From the NCBI RefSeq assembly GCF_944377805.1, contig NZ_CALWFZ010000004.1:1-64000 (forward strand): DNA of 64,000 bases, in the 5' to 3' direction. Origin of the DNA: an uncultured Mediterraneibacter sp. (GTDB taxonomy: Bacteria; Bacillota; Clostridia; Lachnospirales; Lachnospiraceae). The position numbers were made by a program, and so were the translations under genes. The notes beneath the pieces are model-generated. The model worked only from the letters and a program-made list of their open reading frames with translations. It searched no databases and was not told where the DNA came from. Below are positions 8,657 through 16,876 of the stretch, in pieces; within the stretch, counting starts at the first letter, position 1; every line of letters starts with the position of its first letter.

Positions 8657-9838
8657 TTATACATGCTGCCCGTTCGTAAACTTTTCCAGAAGCGTGTGGA
8701 TCTTATCCGTAGGATTCATGACGGATCCGATCGTAATGTCATGATTCAGAGAATCGATGATAAGCGCGAGAAACTTGCTCATATCTGCCTGTACAAAATA
8801 CGGCTTCTCGTATAATTCAGGCGGCAGATAAGTCAGATTTGTCGTTATCACTTTGTTGATGTAGCCTTTTTCGTAGAACTCATCAAAACTGTCAAAGCCG
8901 TCTGTGAACAGACCGAAAGTGGTGCAGACAAAGACACGGGCCGCATTGCGCTCTTTCAGCTGCTTGGCCACATCCAGCATGCTTCCTCCGGATGAGATCA
9001 TATCATCAACAATGATGACATCCTTTCCCTTTACGTCATCTCCCAAAAACTCGTGAGCCACGATAGGGTTTTTCCCGTTTACGATAACAGAATAATCCCG
9101 CCGTTTATAAAACATACCCATGTCCACACCGAGCACATTGGAAAAGTATACGGCTCTGTGCATTGCCCCTTCATCTGGGCTGATGATCATCAGGTGATCC
9201 TTATCCGGAATCAGATCTGGAACCGCCCGGAAAAGAGCTTTCATAAACTGATACGGCGGGTTAAAGCTGTCGAATCCGCTCAGCGGAATTGCATTTTGCA
9301 CTCTGGGATCGTGAGCGTCAAAAGTAATAATATTCGATACGCCCATCGCAGTCAGCTCCTCCAGCGCAATCGCGCAGTCAAGAGACTCTCTTTTGGTACG
9401 TTTGTGCTGGCGGCTCTCATAGAGAAAGGGCATAATGACGTTGATGCGGTGGGCTTTGCCTGTGGCCGCTGAAATGATCCTCTTAAGATCCTGGAAATGG
9501 TCGTCCGGCGACATGTGATTCAGATGTCCGCTGACCGTGTATGTGAGACTGTAATTGCAGACATCCGTCATGATAAAAAGATCTGTTCCGCGGATAGTCT
9601 CCCTTAAAATACCTTTGGCCTCACCTGTGCCAAAGCGGGGACACGCGCAGTCAACAAGGTAATTGTTCGCTTTGTAGTTGACATACAGGGAAGATTCGGA
9701 TACTTCGTTGATTGTGTTCTCACGGAAAGAGACGATGTAGTCGTTGACTTTCCTGCCGAGAGGGCGGCAGCTCTCCATTGCGACGATTTTCAGCGGTGCG
9801 ACAGGGAGTGTTTTCTCTAAAAGTTCGATATTTGACAT
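8657..9838 (-). CDS. prs: Ribose-phosphate pyrophosphokinase (divergent long form)
   Basis: PRPP synthase transfers pyrophosphate from ATP to ribose 5-phosphate, feeding purine, pyrimidine, histidine and NAD synthesis. The PRPP-binding loop is clear in VIIVDDMISSGGSMLD, and a metal-binding histidine lies in TFDAHDPRVQNAIP. At 393 residues it is about 75 longer than the usual 315-320, with an extended N-terminus. The ATP-binding flexible loop reads YESRQHKRTKRES rather than the common YARQDRK. It is monocistronic, convergent with the DUF1653 gene and divergent from the DUF512 gene. Confidence 0.9.
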   Translation of the reverse strand: MSNIELLEKTLPVAPLKIVAMESCRPLGRKVNDYIVSFRENTINEVSESSLYVNYKANNYLVDCACPRFGTGEAKGILRETIRGTDLFIMTDVCNYSLTYTVSGHLNHMSPDDHFQDLKRIISAATGKAHRINVIMPFLYESRQHKRTKRESLDCAIALEELTAMGVSNIITFDAHDPRVQNAIPLSGFDSFNPPYQFMKALFRAVPDLIPDKDHLMIISPDEGAMHRAVYFSNVLGVDMGMFYKRRDYSVIVNGKNPIVAHEFLGDDVKGKDVIIVDDMISSGGSMLDVAKQLKERNAARVFVCTTFGLFTDGFDSFDEFYEKGYINKVITTNLTYLPPELYEKPYFVQADMSKFLALIIDSLNHDITIGSVMNPTDKIHTLLEKFTNGQHV

Positions 9839-9881
9839 TTTTATCTCCTGTTAATTGACTTGATATTAATTATACATCTCA

Positions 9882-9910
9882 TTTATATCATTTTTACAAT
9901 ATAAATTCAA
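9882..9910 (-). promoter_or_regulatory. Sigma-A promoter of prs
   Basis: Read on the minus strand, TTGAAT (9905-9910) and TATAAA (9882-9887) have a 17-base spacer, about 45 bases before the prs start. A TATAAT slightly downstream is an alternative -10. Confidence 0.65.
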
Positions 9911-9977
9911 GTGTAACAGAAAAAGCATGCCGCTTTTGAACGGAGGGCCGGACGCTATAGGCAAAGCCGCAGAATTA

Positions 9978-9986
9978 TGTTATACT
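9978..9986 (+). promoter_or_regulatory. Extended -10 promoter of the DUF512 gene
   Basis: TGTTATACT is an extended -10 element (TGnTATACT) lying 33 bases upstream of the start of the DUF512 gene, with no good -35. AAGGGAGG follows as ribosome binding site. It would drive the DUF512-der-plsY-gpsA run. Confidence 0.6.
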
Positions 9987-10019
9987 GACAGAAGCTAAGG
10001 GAGGAATATCTGAAAACTT

Positions 10020-11339
10020 ATGAAAAGATATGAGCATATCATTGAAAATGTGGTGCCGGGCAGTATTGCCGAAGAGATGGGGATAGAGCCCGGAGACAAG
10101 CTGCTTTCCATCAATGGAAAAGTGATTGAAGATATATTTGATTATCAGTATTATATGGAGGACGAAGAGGTTCTCCTGCTGATTGAAAAGAAAAACGGGG
10201 AACAGTGGGAACTGGAAATAGAGAAGGATGCGGACGAGCAGCTGGGAGCCGGTTTTGAGAGCGGGCTGATGGACGAATACCGCTCCTGCCGGAATAAGTG
10301 TGTGTTCTGCTTTATCGACCAGATGCCGGAGGGGATGAGAGACACGCTCTATTTTAAGGATGATGATTCCCGCCTCTCTTTTCTCCAGGGAAACTATGTG
10401 ACGCTGACTAACATGAGCGACCATGATATAGAGAGGATCATCCGTTACAGGCTTGAGCCTATCAACATTTCCTTTCAGACTACTAATCCCGGCCTCCGGT
10501 GCAGAATGCTTCACAATCGGTTCGCCGGAGAAGCGTTAAAAAAGGTGGATCTTCTCTACCAGGGCGGAATTGAGATGAACGGACAGATTGTTCTGTGCAA
10601 AGGCATCAACGACGGGGAAGAACTGGAGCGGTCAATCCGGGATCTGACGGGGTACCTGCCGCTTCTAAAGAGTGTGTCCGTAGTGCCTGTTGGTCTTACC
10701 AGATACAGGGAAGGGCTGTACCCGCTGGAGGCATTTACAAAAGAGGATGCGAGAAAGATTCTCGCCACCATTCACAGATGGCAGGAGAAGATTTATCGGG
10801 AGCACGGCCTTCACTTTATTCATGCGGGCGACGAATGGTACCTGATGGCAGATGAAGAGCTTCCGGAGGAGGAAAGATATGACGGATACCTGCAGCTGGA
10901 AAATGGTGTGGGGATGCTGCGGCTTCTGATTAATGAATTTGAAGAGGCGTATCAGGCTCTTCCGGGAGACGGAAAAGAACGGAAATTTTCGATCGCGACA
11001 GGTCAGCTCGCCTATCCGTATCTTGCCAGGCTTGTAGAAAGACTGAGGATAAAATACCCAAATCTTAAGGGGCGCGTCTATCCTATACGAAATAATTTCT
11101 TCGGGGAGCGCATCACAGTGTCAGGTCTTTTGACAGGCAGGGATCTGACCGGACAGCTCAGGGGAAAAGACCTGGGCAGCAGACTGCTTTTGCCGTGTAA
11201 TATGCTCAAAGCGGATGAGAATGTGTTTTTGGACGATTTTACGGTGAGTCAGGTCTCCGATGCTTTACAAGTTCCAATTGTTATTGTAAAATCAAGCGGA
11301 CAGGATTTGATCCATGCGATTCTGGGAAATGAATGTTAG
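10020..11339 (+). CDS. DUF512 radical-SAM-like protein with PDZ domain
   Basis: The 439-residue protein starts with a PDZ-like domain (about 1-60; PGSIAEEMGIEPGDKLLSI). Next comes a cysteine cluster C90-x3-C94-x2-C97 (RSCRNKCVFCF), matching the radical-SAM iron-sulfur site, and then a C-terminal DUF512 domain (from about 280, ending with the GRDLTGQL region). The family is annotated as a putative iron-sulfur oxidoreductase; I know of no proven substrate. It lies 27 bases before der, a neighbourhood common in Clostridia, which hints at a role in ribosome or RNA maturation, but that is inference. Confidence 0.85.
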   Translation: MKRYEHIIENVVPGSIAEEMGIEPGDKLLSINGKVIEDIFDYQYYMEDEEVLLLIEKKNGEQWELEIEKDADEQLGAGFESGLMDEYRSCRNKCVFCFIDQMPEGMRDTLYFKDDDSRLSFLQGNYVTLTNMSDHDIERIIRYRLEPINISFQTTNPGLRCRMLHNRFAGEALKKVDLLYQGGIEMNGQIVLCKGINDGEELERSIRDLTGYLPLLKSVSVVPVGLTRYREGLYPLEAFTKEDARKILATIHRWQEKIYREHGLHFIHAGDEWYLMADEELPEEERYDGYLQLENGVGMLRLLINEFEEAYQALPGDGKERKFSIATGQLAYPYLARLVERLRIKYPNLKGRVYPIRNNFFGERITVSGLLTGRDLTGQLRGKDLGSRLLLPCNMLKADENVFLDDFTVSQVSDALQVPIVIVKSSGQDLIHAILGNEC

Positions 11340-11366
11340 ATAGTAAATTAAGAGAGGCAGGAAAGA

Positions 11367-12695
11367 ATGAGTAAACCAGTGGTTGCCATTGTGGGGCGTC
11401 CTAACGTAGGGAAGTCTACTTTGTTTAACGCTCTGGCCGGAGAGATGATCTCCATTGTAAAAGATACGCCGGGGGTGACAAGAGACAGAATCTATGCGGA
11501 CGTGACATGGCTTGATAAAGAATTTACCATGATTGACACAGGAGGAATTGAGCCTGACAGCAGAGACGTAATCCTCTCCCAGATGAGAGAGCAGGCCCAG
11601 ATAGCGATTGAGACTGCGGATGTGATTATATTTATCACTGATGTAAGACAAGGACTTGTGGACGCGGATTCCAAAGTGGCGGATATGCTGCGGCGCTCTG
11701 GAAAACCAGTTGTTCTTGTGGTGAATAAAGTGGATAATTTTGAAAAATACATGCCAGATGTGTATGAATTTTATAACCTGGGAATCGGCGATCCGGTTCC
11801 AGTCTCCGCGGCATCCCGTCTGGGACTGGGGGATATGCTGGATATTGTGGCTCAGCATTTTCCGGAGGGCAGCGGAGACGATGAGGAAGACGATCGGCCG
11901 CGCATTGCCATTGTAGGAAAGCCGAACGTGGGCAAGTCCTCTATTGTCAACCGGCTTCTGGGAGAGAACCGGGTTATTGTATCAGATGTGGCCGGCACAA
12001 CCCGGGACGCGATCGACACCCGGATCATTCATGACGGAAAAGAATATATTTTTATTGATACGGCGGGACTGAGGCGTAAGAGCAGGATCAAAGAGGAGCT
12101 GGAACGCTACAGTATTATCCGAACCGTGACTGCGGTGGAGCGCGCGGATGTGGTGCTTATGGTTATTGATGCCACAGAAGGAGTTACGGAGCAGGATGCG
12201 AAGATTGCCGGAATTGCCCATGAGAGAGGCAAAGGGGTGATCATAGTTGTCAATAAGTGGGATGCCATCGAGAAGAATGACCGCACAATGAAAGAATATG
12301 AAAATGACATACGGCAGGTTCTCTCCTATATGCCCTATGCGGAGATCATGTATGTGTCTGCTCTGACCGGACAGAGGCTTAACAAACTATACGATAAGAT
12401 CGATATGGTAATTGAGAATCAGACTCTGCGCATTGCCACCGGAGTTCTCAATGAGATTATGACGGAGGCAGTTGCCATGCAGCAGCCGCCCTCGGACAAG
12501 GGAAAACGGCTGAAACTGTATTATATCACCCAGGTGTCTGTAAAACCGCCGACATTTGTAATCTTTGTCAATGACAGAGAGCTGATGCATTTTTCATATA
12601 CCAGGTATCTGGAGAATAAGATCCGGGAAGCTTTCGGTTTCAGGGGAACTTCTCTGAAGTTCTTTATAAGGGAGAGAAAAGAAAAGGAGCAGTAA
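11367..12695 (+). CDS. der: Ribosome assembly GTPase Der (EngA)
   Basis: Der is an essential GTPase with two tandem G domains that acts in 50S subunit maturation. In its 442 residues the first P-loop is GRPNVGKST (10-18) and the second GKPNVGKSS (about 184-192), with DTPG-like and NKxD motifs in each (VVNKVDNF and [10 protein letters not shown]). A KH-like C-terminal domain occupies about 350-442. AGAGGCAGGAAAGA precedes the ATG. plsY starts 3 bases after its stop codon. Confidence 0.97.
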   Translation: MSKPVVAIVGRPNVGKSTLFNALAGEMISIVKDTPGVTRDRIYADVTWLDKEFTMIDTGGIEPDSRDVILSQMREQAQIAIETADVIIFITDVRQGLVDADSKVADMLRRSGKPVVLVVNKVDNFEKYMPDVYEFYNLGIGDPVPVSAASRLGLGDMLDIVAQHFPEGSGDDEEDDRPRIAIVGKPNVGKSSIVNRLLGENRVIVSDVAGTTRDAIDTRIIHDGKEYIFIDTAGLRRKSRIKEELERYSIIRTVTAVERADVVLMVIDATEGVTEQDAKIAGIAHERGKGVIIVVNKWDAIEKNDRTMKEYENDIRQVLSYMPYAEIMYVSALTGQRLNKLYDKIDMVIENQTLRIATGVLNEIMTEAVAMQQPPSDKGKRLKLYYITQVSVKPPTFVIFVNDRELMHFSYTRYLENKIREAFGFRGTSLKFFIRERKEKEQ

Positions 12696-12698
12696 GAT

Positions 12699-13355
12699 AT
12701 GGAACGATTGATCTGCCTTGCCATCGGGTATGTGTGCGGGCTTCTGCAGACGGGCTACCTTGTAGGTGAGATGAGCCATGTGGACATCAGAAAGAAAGGA
12801 AGCGGGAACGCCGGAACGACGAATGCTCTGAGGGTGCTGGGATGGAAAGCGGGAATCCTGACATTTGCCGGGGATGTCGTAAAATGTATCGCCGCATTCC
12901 TTATAGTGTACTTTATGTATCGGGGGAGCGACTGCCGTCCGCTTCTGACACTCTATGCCGGAGCGGGCGTTACGCTGGGACACAATTTCCCCTTCTATAT
13001 GAACTTTAAGGGAGGAAAAGGCATTGCGGTAATGGCGGGTCTTGTAGCTGTCAACAGTTTCTGGCATCTTCCGGCAAGTCTTCTGATGATCCCGGTTACA
13101 CTGGCGGCGTTCCTTGTGCCGGTATTAGTGACAAGATACATATCCGTGGGTTCTCTGGCCGCTTACACGGTGTTCCTGATTGAGATGATTTTTATCGGGC
13201 AGCTGGGCTGGTTCGATATGGAGAGCGCCCGCTGCTGTGAACTTTATATCGTGCTGGCGCTTCTGACCGCATTGGCGTGGTACCGGCATAAGGAGAATAT
13301 CAGAAGACTTCTTTCAGGAACAGAAAATAAATTCGGAGCAAAGAATAAGGAGTAG
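12699..13355 (+). CDS. plsY: Glycerol-3-phosphate acyltransferase PlsY
   Basis: PlsY is an integral membrane enzyme that acylates glycerol 3-phosphate with the acyl-phosphate made by PlsX. The 218-residue protein has several hydrophobic helices and the family motifs: GSGNAGTTNALRVLG (about 34-48), the glycine-rich GHNFPFYMNFKGGKGIA near 100-116, and a C-terminal RHKENIRRLLSG. It follows der almost without a gap and precedes gpsA, which supplies its glycerol 3-phosphate, so the pair is functionally coupled. Confidence 0.97.
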   Translation: MERLICLAIGYVCGLLQTGYLVGEMSHVDIRKKGSGNAGTTNALRVLGWKAGILTFAGDVVKCIAAFLIVYFMYRGSDCRPLLTLYAGAGVTLGHNFPFYMNFKGGKGIAVMAGLVAVNSFWHLPASLLMIPVTLAAFLVPVLVTRYISVGSLAAYTVFLIEMIFIGQLGWFDMESARCCELYIVLALLTALAWYRHKENIRRLLSGTENKFGAKNKE

Positions 13356-13361
13356 TGGATT

Positions 13362-14375
13362 ATGGCGAATGTAGGTGTACTTGGGGCAGGAAGCTGGGGA
13401 ACCGCTCTGTCTGCTCTTCTCTCTGACAACGGACATCAAGTGTCTATCTGGTCAATCGATGAAAATGAAGTAAAGATGCTCAATGAAAAAAGAGAGCATG
13501 AACTGAAACTGCCGGGAGTGAAATTGTCCGATAACATTGTGATCACGGGCAATCTGGAGCAGGCAGTAAGGGGAAAAGATTTTCTTGTGCTGGCAGTACC
13601 GTCGCCATTTACGAGAGGTACCGCGCGTAATATGAAGCCTTATGTATCAGAGGGACAGATTATTGTCGATGTGGCAAAAGGAATAGAAGAATCTACTCTG
13701 ATGACGCTTTCTGAGCAGATCGGGCAGGAACTTCCCCAGGCGGACGTGGCGGTTCTCTCCGGGCCCAGTCATGCGGAAGAGGTGGGGCGCAGACTTCCGA
13801 CTACATGTGTGGTGGGAGCGAAGTCAAAAAAGACGGCGGAGTATCTTCAGGCCGCATTTAACAGCAAAGTTTTCCGCGTTTATACGAGCCCGGATATTCT
13901 GGGGATTGAGCTGGGCGGATCTCTGAAAAACGTGATTGCTCTGGCAGCAGGTATTGCCGACGGCCTTGGCTATGGAGATAATACAAAGGCAGCGCTTATC
14001 ACCAGGGGAATTGCCGAAATTGCAAGGCTCGGTGTGAAGATGGGCGGAAAGATCGAGACATTCTCCGGCCTGACGGGAATCGGCGACCTTATCGTTACAT
14101 GTGCCAGCGTACACAGCCGCAACCGCAGAGCGGGATACCTGATCGGCCAGGGAATGAGCATGCAGGAGGCTATGGACGAGGTCAGGATGGTAGTTGAGGG
14201 GGTCTATTCCGCCAAAGCGGCGGCGAAGCTCGCCAAAAAGCATCATGTTTCCATGCCTATTGTAGATGAAGTCAATGCCGTACTGTTTGCCGGAAAATCT
14301 CCGGCAGAAGCGGTGGACGATCTGATGATGAGGGAATCGCGTAGCGAAAACCGCACTCTTACATGGGAGGAATAA
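13362..14375 (+). CDS. gpsA: NAD(P)-dependent glycerol-3-phosphate dehydrogenase
   Basis: GpsA reduces dihydroxyacetone phosphate to sn-glycerol 3-phosphate, the backbone for phospholipids and substrate of PlsY just upstream. The 337-residue protein has the Rossmann motif GAGSWGTALS (8-17), the substrate-site region GGSLKNVIALAAG with the catalytic lysine near residue 190, and the C-terminal GVYSAKAAAKLA segment. It is the last vegetative gene of the der-plsY-gpsA run; the spoIVA promoter begins three bases after its stop. Confidence 0.97.
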   Translation: MANVGVLGAGSWGTALSALLSDNGHQVSIWSIDENEVKMLNEKREHELKLPGVKLSDNIVITGNLEQAVRGKDFLVLAVPSPFTRGTARNMKPYVSEGQIIVDVAKGIEESTLMTLSEQIGQELPQADVAVLSGPSHAEEVGRRLPTTCVVGAKSKKTAEYLQAAFNSKVFRVYTSPDILGIELGGSLKNVIALAAGIADGLGYGDNTKAALITRGIAEIARLGVKMGGKIETFSGLTGIGDLIVTCASVHSRNRRAGYLIGQGMSMQEAMDEVRMVVEGVYSAKAAAKLAKKHHVSMPIVDEVNAVLFAGKSPAEAVDDLMMRESRSENRTLTWEE

Positions 14376-14378
14376 GAG

Positions 14379-14407
14379 TCATATCCCCCTTGTTCTGAGC
14401 ATACATT
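14379..14407 (+). promoter_or_regulatory. Sigma-E-type promoter of spoIVA
   Basis: TCATATC (14379-14385) and CATACATT (14400-14407) are separated by 14 bases. They match the sigma-E consensus (KMATATT-N14-CATACAMT) at 6 of 7 and 7 of 8 positions. Transcription would start near 14413-14415. spoIVA is a sigma-E gene in Bacillus, which supports the call. Confidence 0.8.
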
Positions 14408-14427
14408 GTATCAGCAGAACAAGGGGG
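14385..14427 (+). promoter_or_regulatory. RBS-sequestering hairpin over spoIVA
   Basis: A perfect 13-bp stem (CCCCCTTGTTCTG 14385-14397 with CAGAACAAGGGGG 14415-14427) has a 17-base loop. The 3' arm contains AAGGGGG, the only ribosome binding site of spoIVA (ATG at 14435). The tail (TAATTTTA) is too poor in T for a strong terminator. The sigma-E -10 lies mainly in the loop, so RNA begun at that promoter lacks the 5' arm. Confidence 0.75.
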
Positions 14428-14434
14428 TAATTTT

Positions 14435-15907
14435 ATGGATTCATTTCAGGTATACAGAGATATGAAAGCGCGCACGGGCGGGGAAATCTACATTGGAGTC
14501 GTAGGTCCGGTACGGACAGGCAAGTCTACGTTCATCAAACGTTTTATGGATCTGCTTGTCCTGCCGAACATGACGGATGAACACGCGAAAGAGAGGACAA
14601 GGGACGAACTTCCCCAGTCGGCTTCGGGCACTACGATCATGACAACAGAGCCTAAGTTTGTACCAAAAGAGGCTGCTCTGATACATCTTCCGGACGATGT
14701 GGAAGTCAGGATACGTCTGATCGACTGCGTGGGATTTATGGTGGAAGGAGCCTCCGGTCATATAGAAAACGATGTGGAGAGACAGGTAAAGACTCCCTGG
14801 TTTGAATATGAGATACCGTTTACAAAAGCCGCGGCAATCGGTACAGAGAAAGTGATTCATGATCATGCCACCATAGGGTTTGTAGTGACCACGGACGGGA
14901 GCGTGACAGATCTGCCGAGGGAGAATTACATAGCGGCCGAGGAACAGACTGTACGGGAACTTAAAAATATCGGAAAGCCGTTTATTATTCTTTTAAACTG
15001 TAAAAAACCGAATGCGCCCGAGACAGAGGAACTCCGGCAGAAGCTTCAGGAAAAATACAGCGCCGCCGTGGTACCGGTCAACTGTGAACAGCTTAAGACG
15101 GAGGATATTCATGAGATCATGCGGCAGGTGCTCTATGAGTTCCCGATTACAGAAGTGGAGTTTTATGTGCCGAAATGGGTGGAGATGCTCTCCAGAGATC
15201 ATCGGATCAAAGTGGATCTGATCGAGCAGGTGCGTTCTGTGATGGCACAGTTAGATGACGTGAGGAGTATCGTATCCTTCCGGGATGGTCAGGAAAGTCC
15301 ATACATCAGAGAGATCACAGTCGATCAGATCGCGATGGATTCGGGAAAGGTAAAAGTTCAGATCGACTATGAAGAGTCTTACTATTACGAAGTGCTCAGC
15401 GAACTGACTGGCACAGACATCCGGGGAGAATATGAACTGATTTCAACTGTAAAGGAACTGGCTTCCATGAGGGAGGAGCTCAGCAGCCTGAGAGATGCCT
15501 TCACAAACGTCAAACTGAAGGGATACGGAGTTGTCACACCGTCAAAAGAAGACATAAAGCTAGATGATCCGGTTATCATTAAGCAGGGAAGCAAGTTCGG
15601 GGTTAAGATCCGTTCTGAGGCCCCGTCCATCCATATGATTCGCGCCAATATCGAGACCGAGATCGCGCCCATTGTGGGAAACGAGAAACAGGCGCAGGAT
15701 CTGGCTGATTATATCAAAAAGGAAAGCGAAACTCCGGAAGGCGTGTGGGGAACGAATATCTTCGGCAAGACGGTAGAAGACCTTGTGATGGACGGGATGC
15801 GAAATAAAATCGCCATGATCAACGATGAGAGTCAGGTAAAACTCCAGGATTCGATGCAAAAGATTGTAAACGACACAAACGGAGGTCTTGTCTGTATTAT
15901 CATATAG
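14435..15907 (+). CDS. spoIVA: Stage IV sporulation protein A (spore coat ATPase)
   Basis: SpoIVA hydrolyses ATP to polymerise on the forespore surface and form the basement layer of the spore coat. The 490-residue protein has Walker A GPVRTGKST (24-32), a switch region IRLIDCVGFMVEG, a long middle domain, and the conserved hydrophobic C-terminus ending GGLVCIII that in the family contacts SpoVM. Length matches the usual about 490. It is separated from gpsA by a sigma-E-type promoter and an RBS-covering hairpin. It shows that the organism makes endospores. Confidence 0.98.
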   Translation: MDSFQVYRDMKARTGGEIYIGVVGPVRTGKSTFIKRFMDLLVLPNMTDEHAKERTRDELPQSASGTTIMTTEPKFVPKEAALIHLPDDVEVRIRLIDCVGFMVEGASGHIENDVERQVKTPWFEYEIPFTKAAAIGTEKVIHDHATIGFVVTTDGSVTDLPRENYIAAEEQTVRELKNIGKPFIILLNCKKPNAPETEELRQKLQEKYSAAVVPVNCEQLKTEDIHEIMRQVLYEFPITEVEFYVPKWVEMLSRDHRIKVDLIEQVRSVMAQLDDVRSIVSFRDGQESPYIREITVDQIAMDSGKVKVQIDYEESYYYEVLSELTGTDIRGEYELISTVKELASMREELSSLRDAFTNVKLKGYGVVTPSKEDIKLDDPVIIKQGSKFGVKIRSEAPSIHMIRANIETEIAPIVGNEKQAQDLADYIKKESETPEGVWGTNIFGKTVEDLVMDGMRNKIAMINDESQVKLQDSMQKIVNDTNGGLVCIII

Positions 15908-15934
15908 GGAATAAAAGAACAGAGAAAATCCATA

Positions 15935-15975
15935 TTCCGGAACGGGGTGAAATTTAATTTTACCACGTTCCGGAA
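15935..15975 (+). terminator. Hairpin after spoIVA
   Basis: A 10-bp stem (15935-15944 with 66-75, TTCCGGAACG / CGTTCCGGAA) continues past one mismatch with GGT/ACC. The tail is only AATTGA, with no T-run, so it is a weak intrinsic terminator at best. The punA -35 begins at its last base plus one. Confidence 0.5.
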
Positions 15976-16005
15976 TTGACTTCACCACTCTGCGGATATT
16001 ATAAT
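15976..16005 (+). promoter_or_regulatory. Sigma-A promoter of punA
   Basis: TTGACT (15976-15981) and TATAAT (16000-16005) with an 18-base spacer lie about 30 bases before the punA start. It probably drives punA through rnhA. Confidence 0.8.
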
Positions 16006-16035
16006 AGCATATAAGTCACAATAAGGAGAAACGCT

Positions 16036-16857
16036 ATGAGCAGACAAGGAGAAAAACTGGCGAAGTGTTATGAATACTGCCGTTCCCTGACAGATTTCAA
16101 GCCAAAGGCGGGGCTGATCTTAGGATCTGGGCTCGGCGGTTATGCGAAGAATATGAAAGTGGAACTGGAGATTCCATACGGAGACATACCGGAGTTCCCG
16201 GTCTCTACTGTGCAGGGGCATGACGGAAAGTTTCTGTTTGGATATATCGGGACTGTTCCGGCTGTTGTCATGAAAGGCAGAGTCCATTACTATGAAGGGT
16301 ATTCAATGGAGGAGGCAGTTCTTCCCGTGAGGCTGATGAAACGTATGGGGATTGAGATTCTGTTTCTGACAAACGCGGCAGGAGGAATTAACCGCAGTTT
16401 TTGCGTAGGGGATTTTATGCTGATTACAGATCAGATCTCCAGTTTTGTTCCTTCTCCTCTGATCGGGGAAAATGTATCGGAGCTGGGAGAGCGGTTTCCG
16501 GATATGACTCATATTTATGATGAAAAACTGCAGAAGCTGATCAGAAAAACCGCGGAGGAAGAGCAGGTTGCGCTACAGGAAGGCGTGTATCTCCAGACAA
16601 CAGGTCCGAATTTTGAGAGTCCGGCGGAGATTCGTATGTATGGGCTGCTCGGCGCGGACGCGGTTGGGATGAGCACAGCCTGTGAGGCTATCGCGGCGCG
16701 GCATGCCGGAATTCGTGTCTGCGGTATATCGCTGATCTCCAATATGGCCAGCGGACTCTCTGACGAGGAACTGGGCAGTCTTGATGTACAGAAAGCGGCG
16801 GAGCAAAGAGCCGGGGAATTTGAACGGCTGGTTACAACGTGTATCGGAAAGATGTGA
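16036..16857 (+). CDS. punA: Purine-nucleoside phosphorylase
   Basis: This enzyme splits purine ribonucleosides with phosphate to give the free base and ribose 1-phosphate. The 273-residue length and motifs fit the trimeric PNP-I class: ILGSGLGGY near 28-36, GRVHYYEGYS near 82-91, TNAAGG near 112-117, and the purine-site region TTGPNFESPAEIRM. GGAG precedes the ATG. It is followed after 19 bases by an MTA/SAH-deaminase-like gene, so the two probably act together in purine nucleoside salvage. Confidence 0.95.
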   Translation: MSRQGEKLAKCYEYCRSLTDFKPKAGLILGSGLGGYAKNMKVELEIPYGDIPEFPVSTVQGHDGKFLFGYIGTVPAVVMKGRVHYYEGYSMEEAVLPVRLMKRMGIEILFLTNAAGGINRSFCVGDFMLITDQISSFVPSPLIGENVSELGERFPDMTHIYDEKLQKLIRKTAEEEQVALQEGVYLQTTGPNFESPAEIRMYGLLGADAVGMSTACEAIAARHAGIRVCGISLISNMASGLSDEELGSLDVQKAAEQRAGEFERLVTTCIGKM

Positions 16858-16876
16858 GGGAGAAAAGGAGAAAGCA

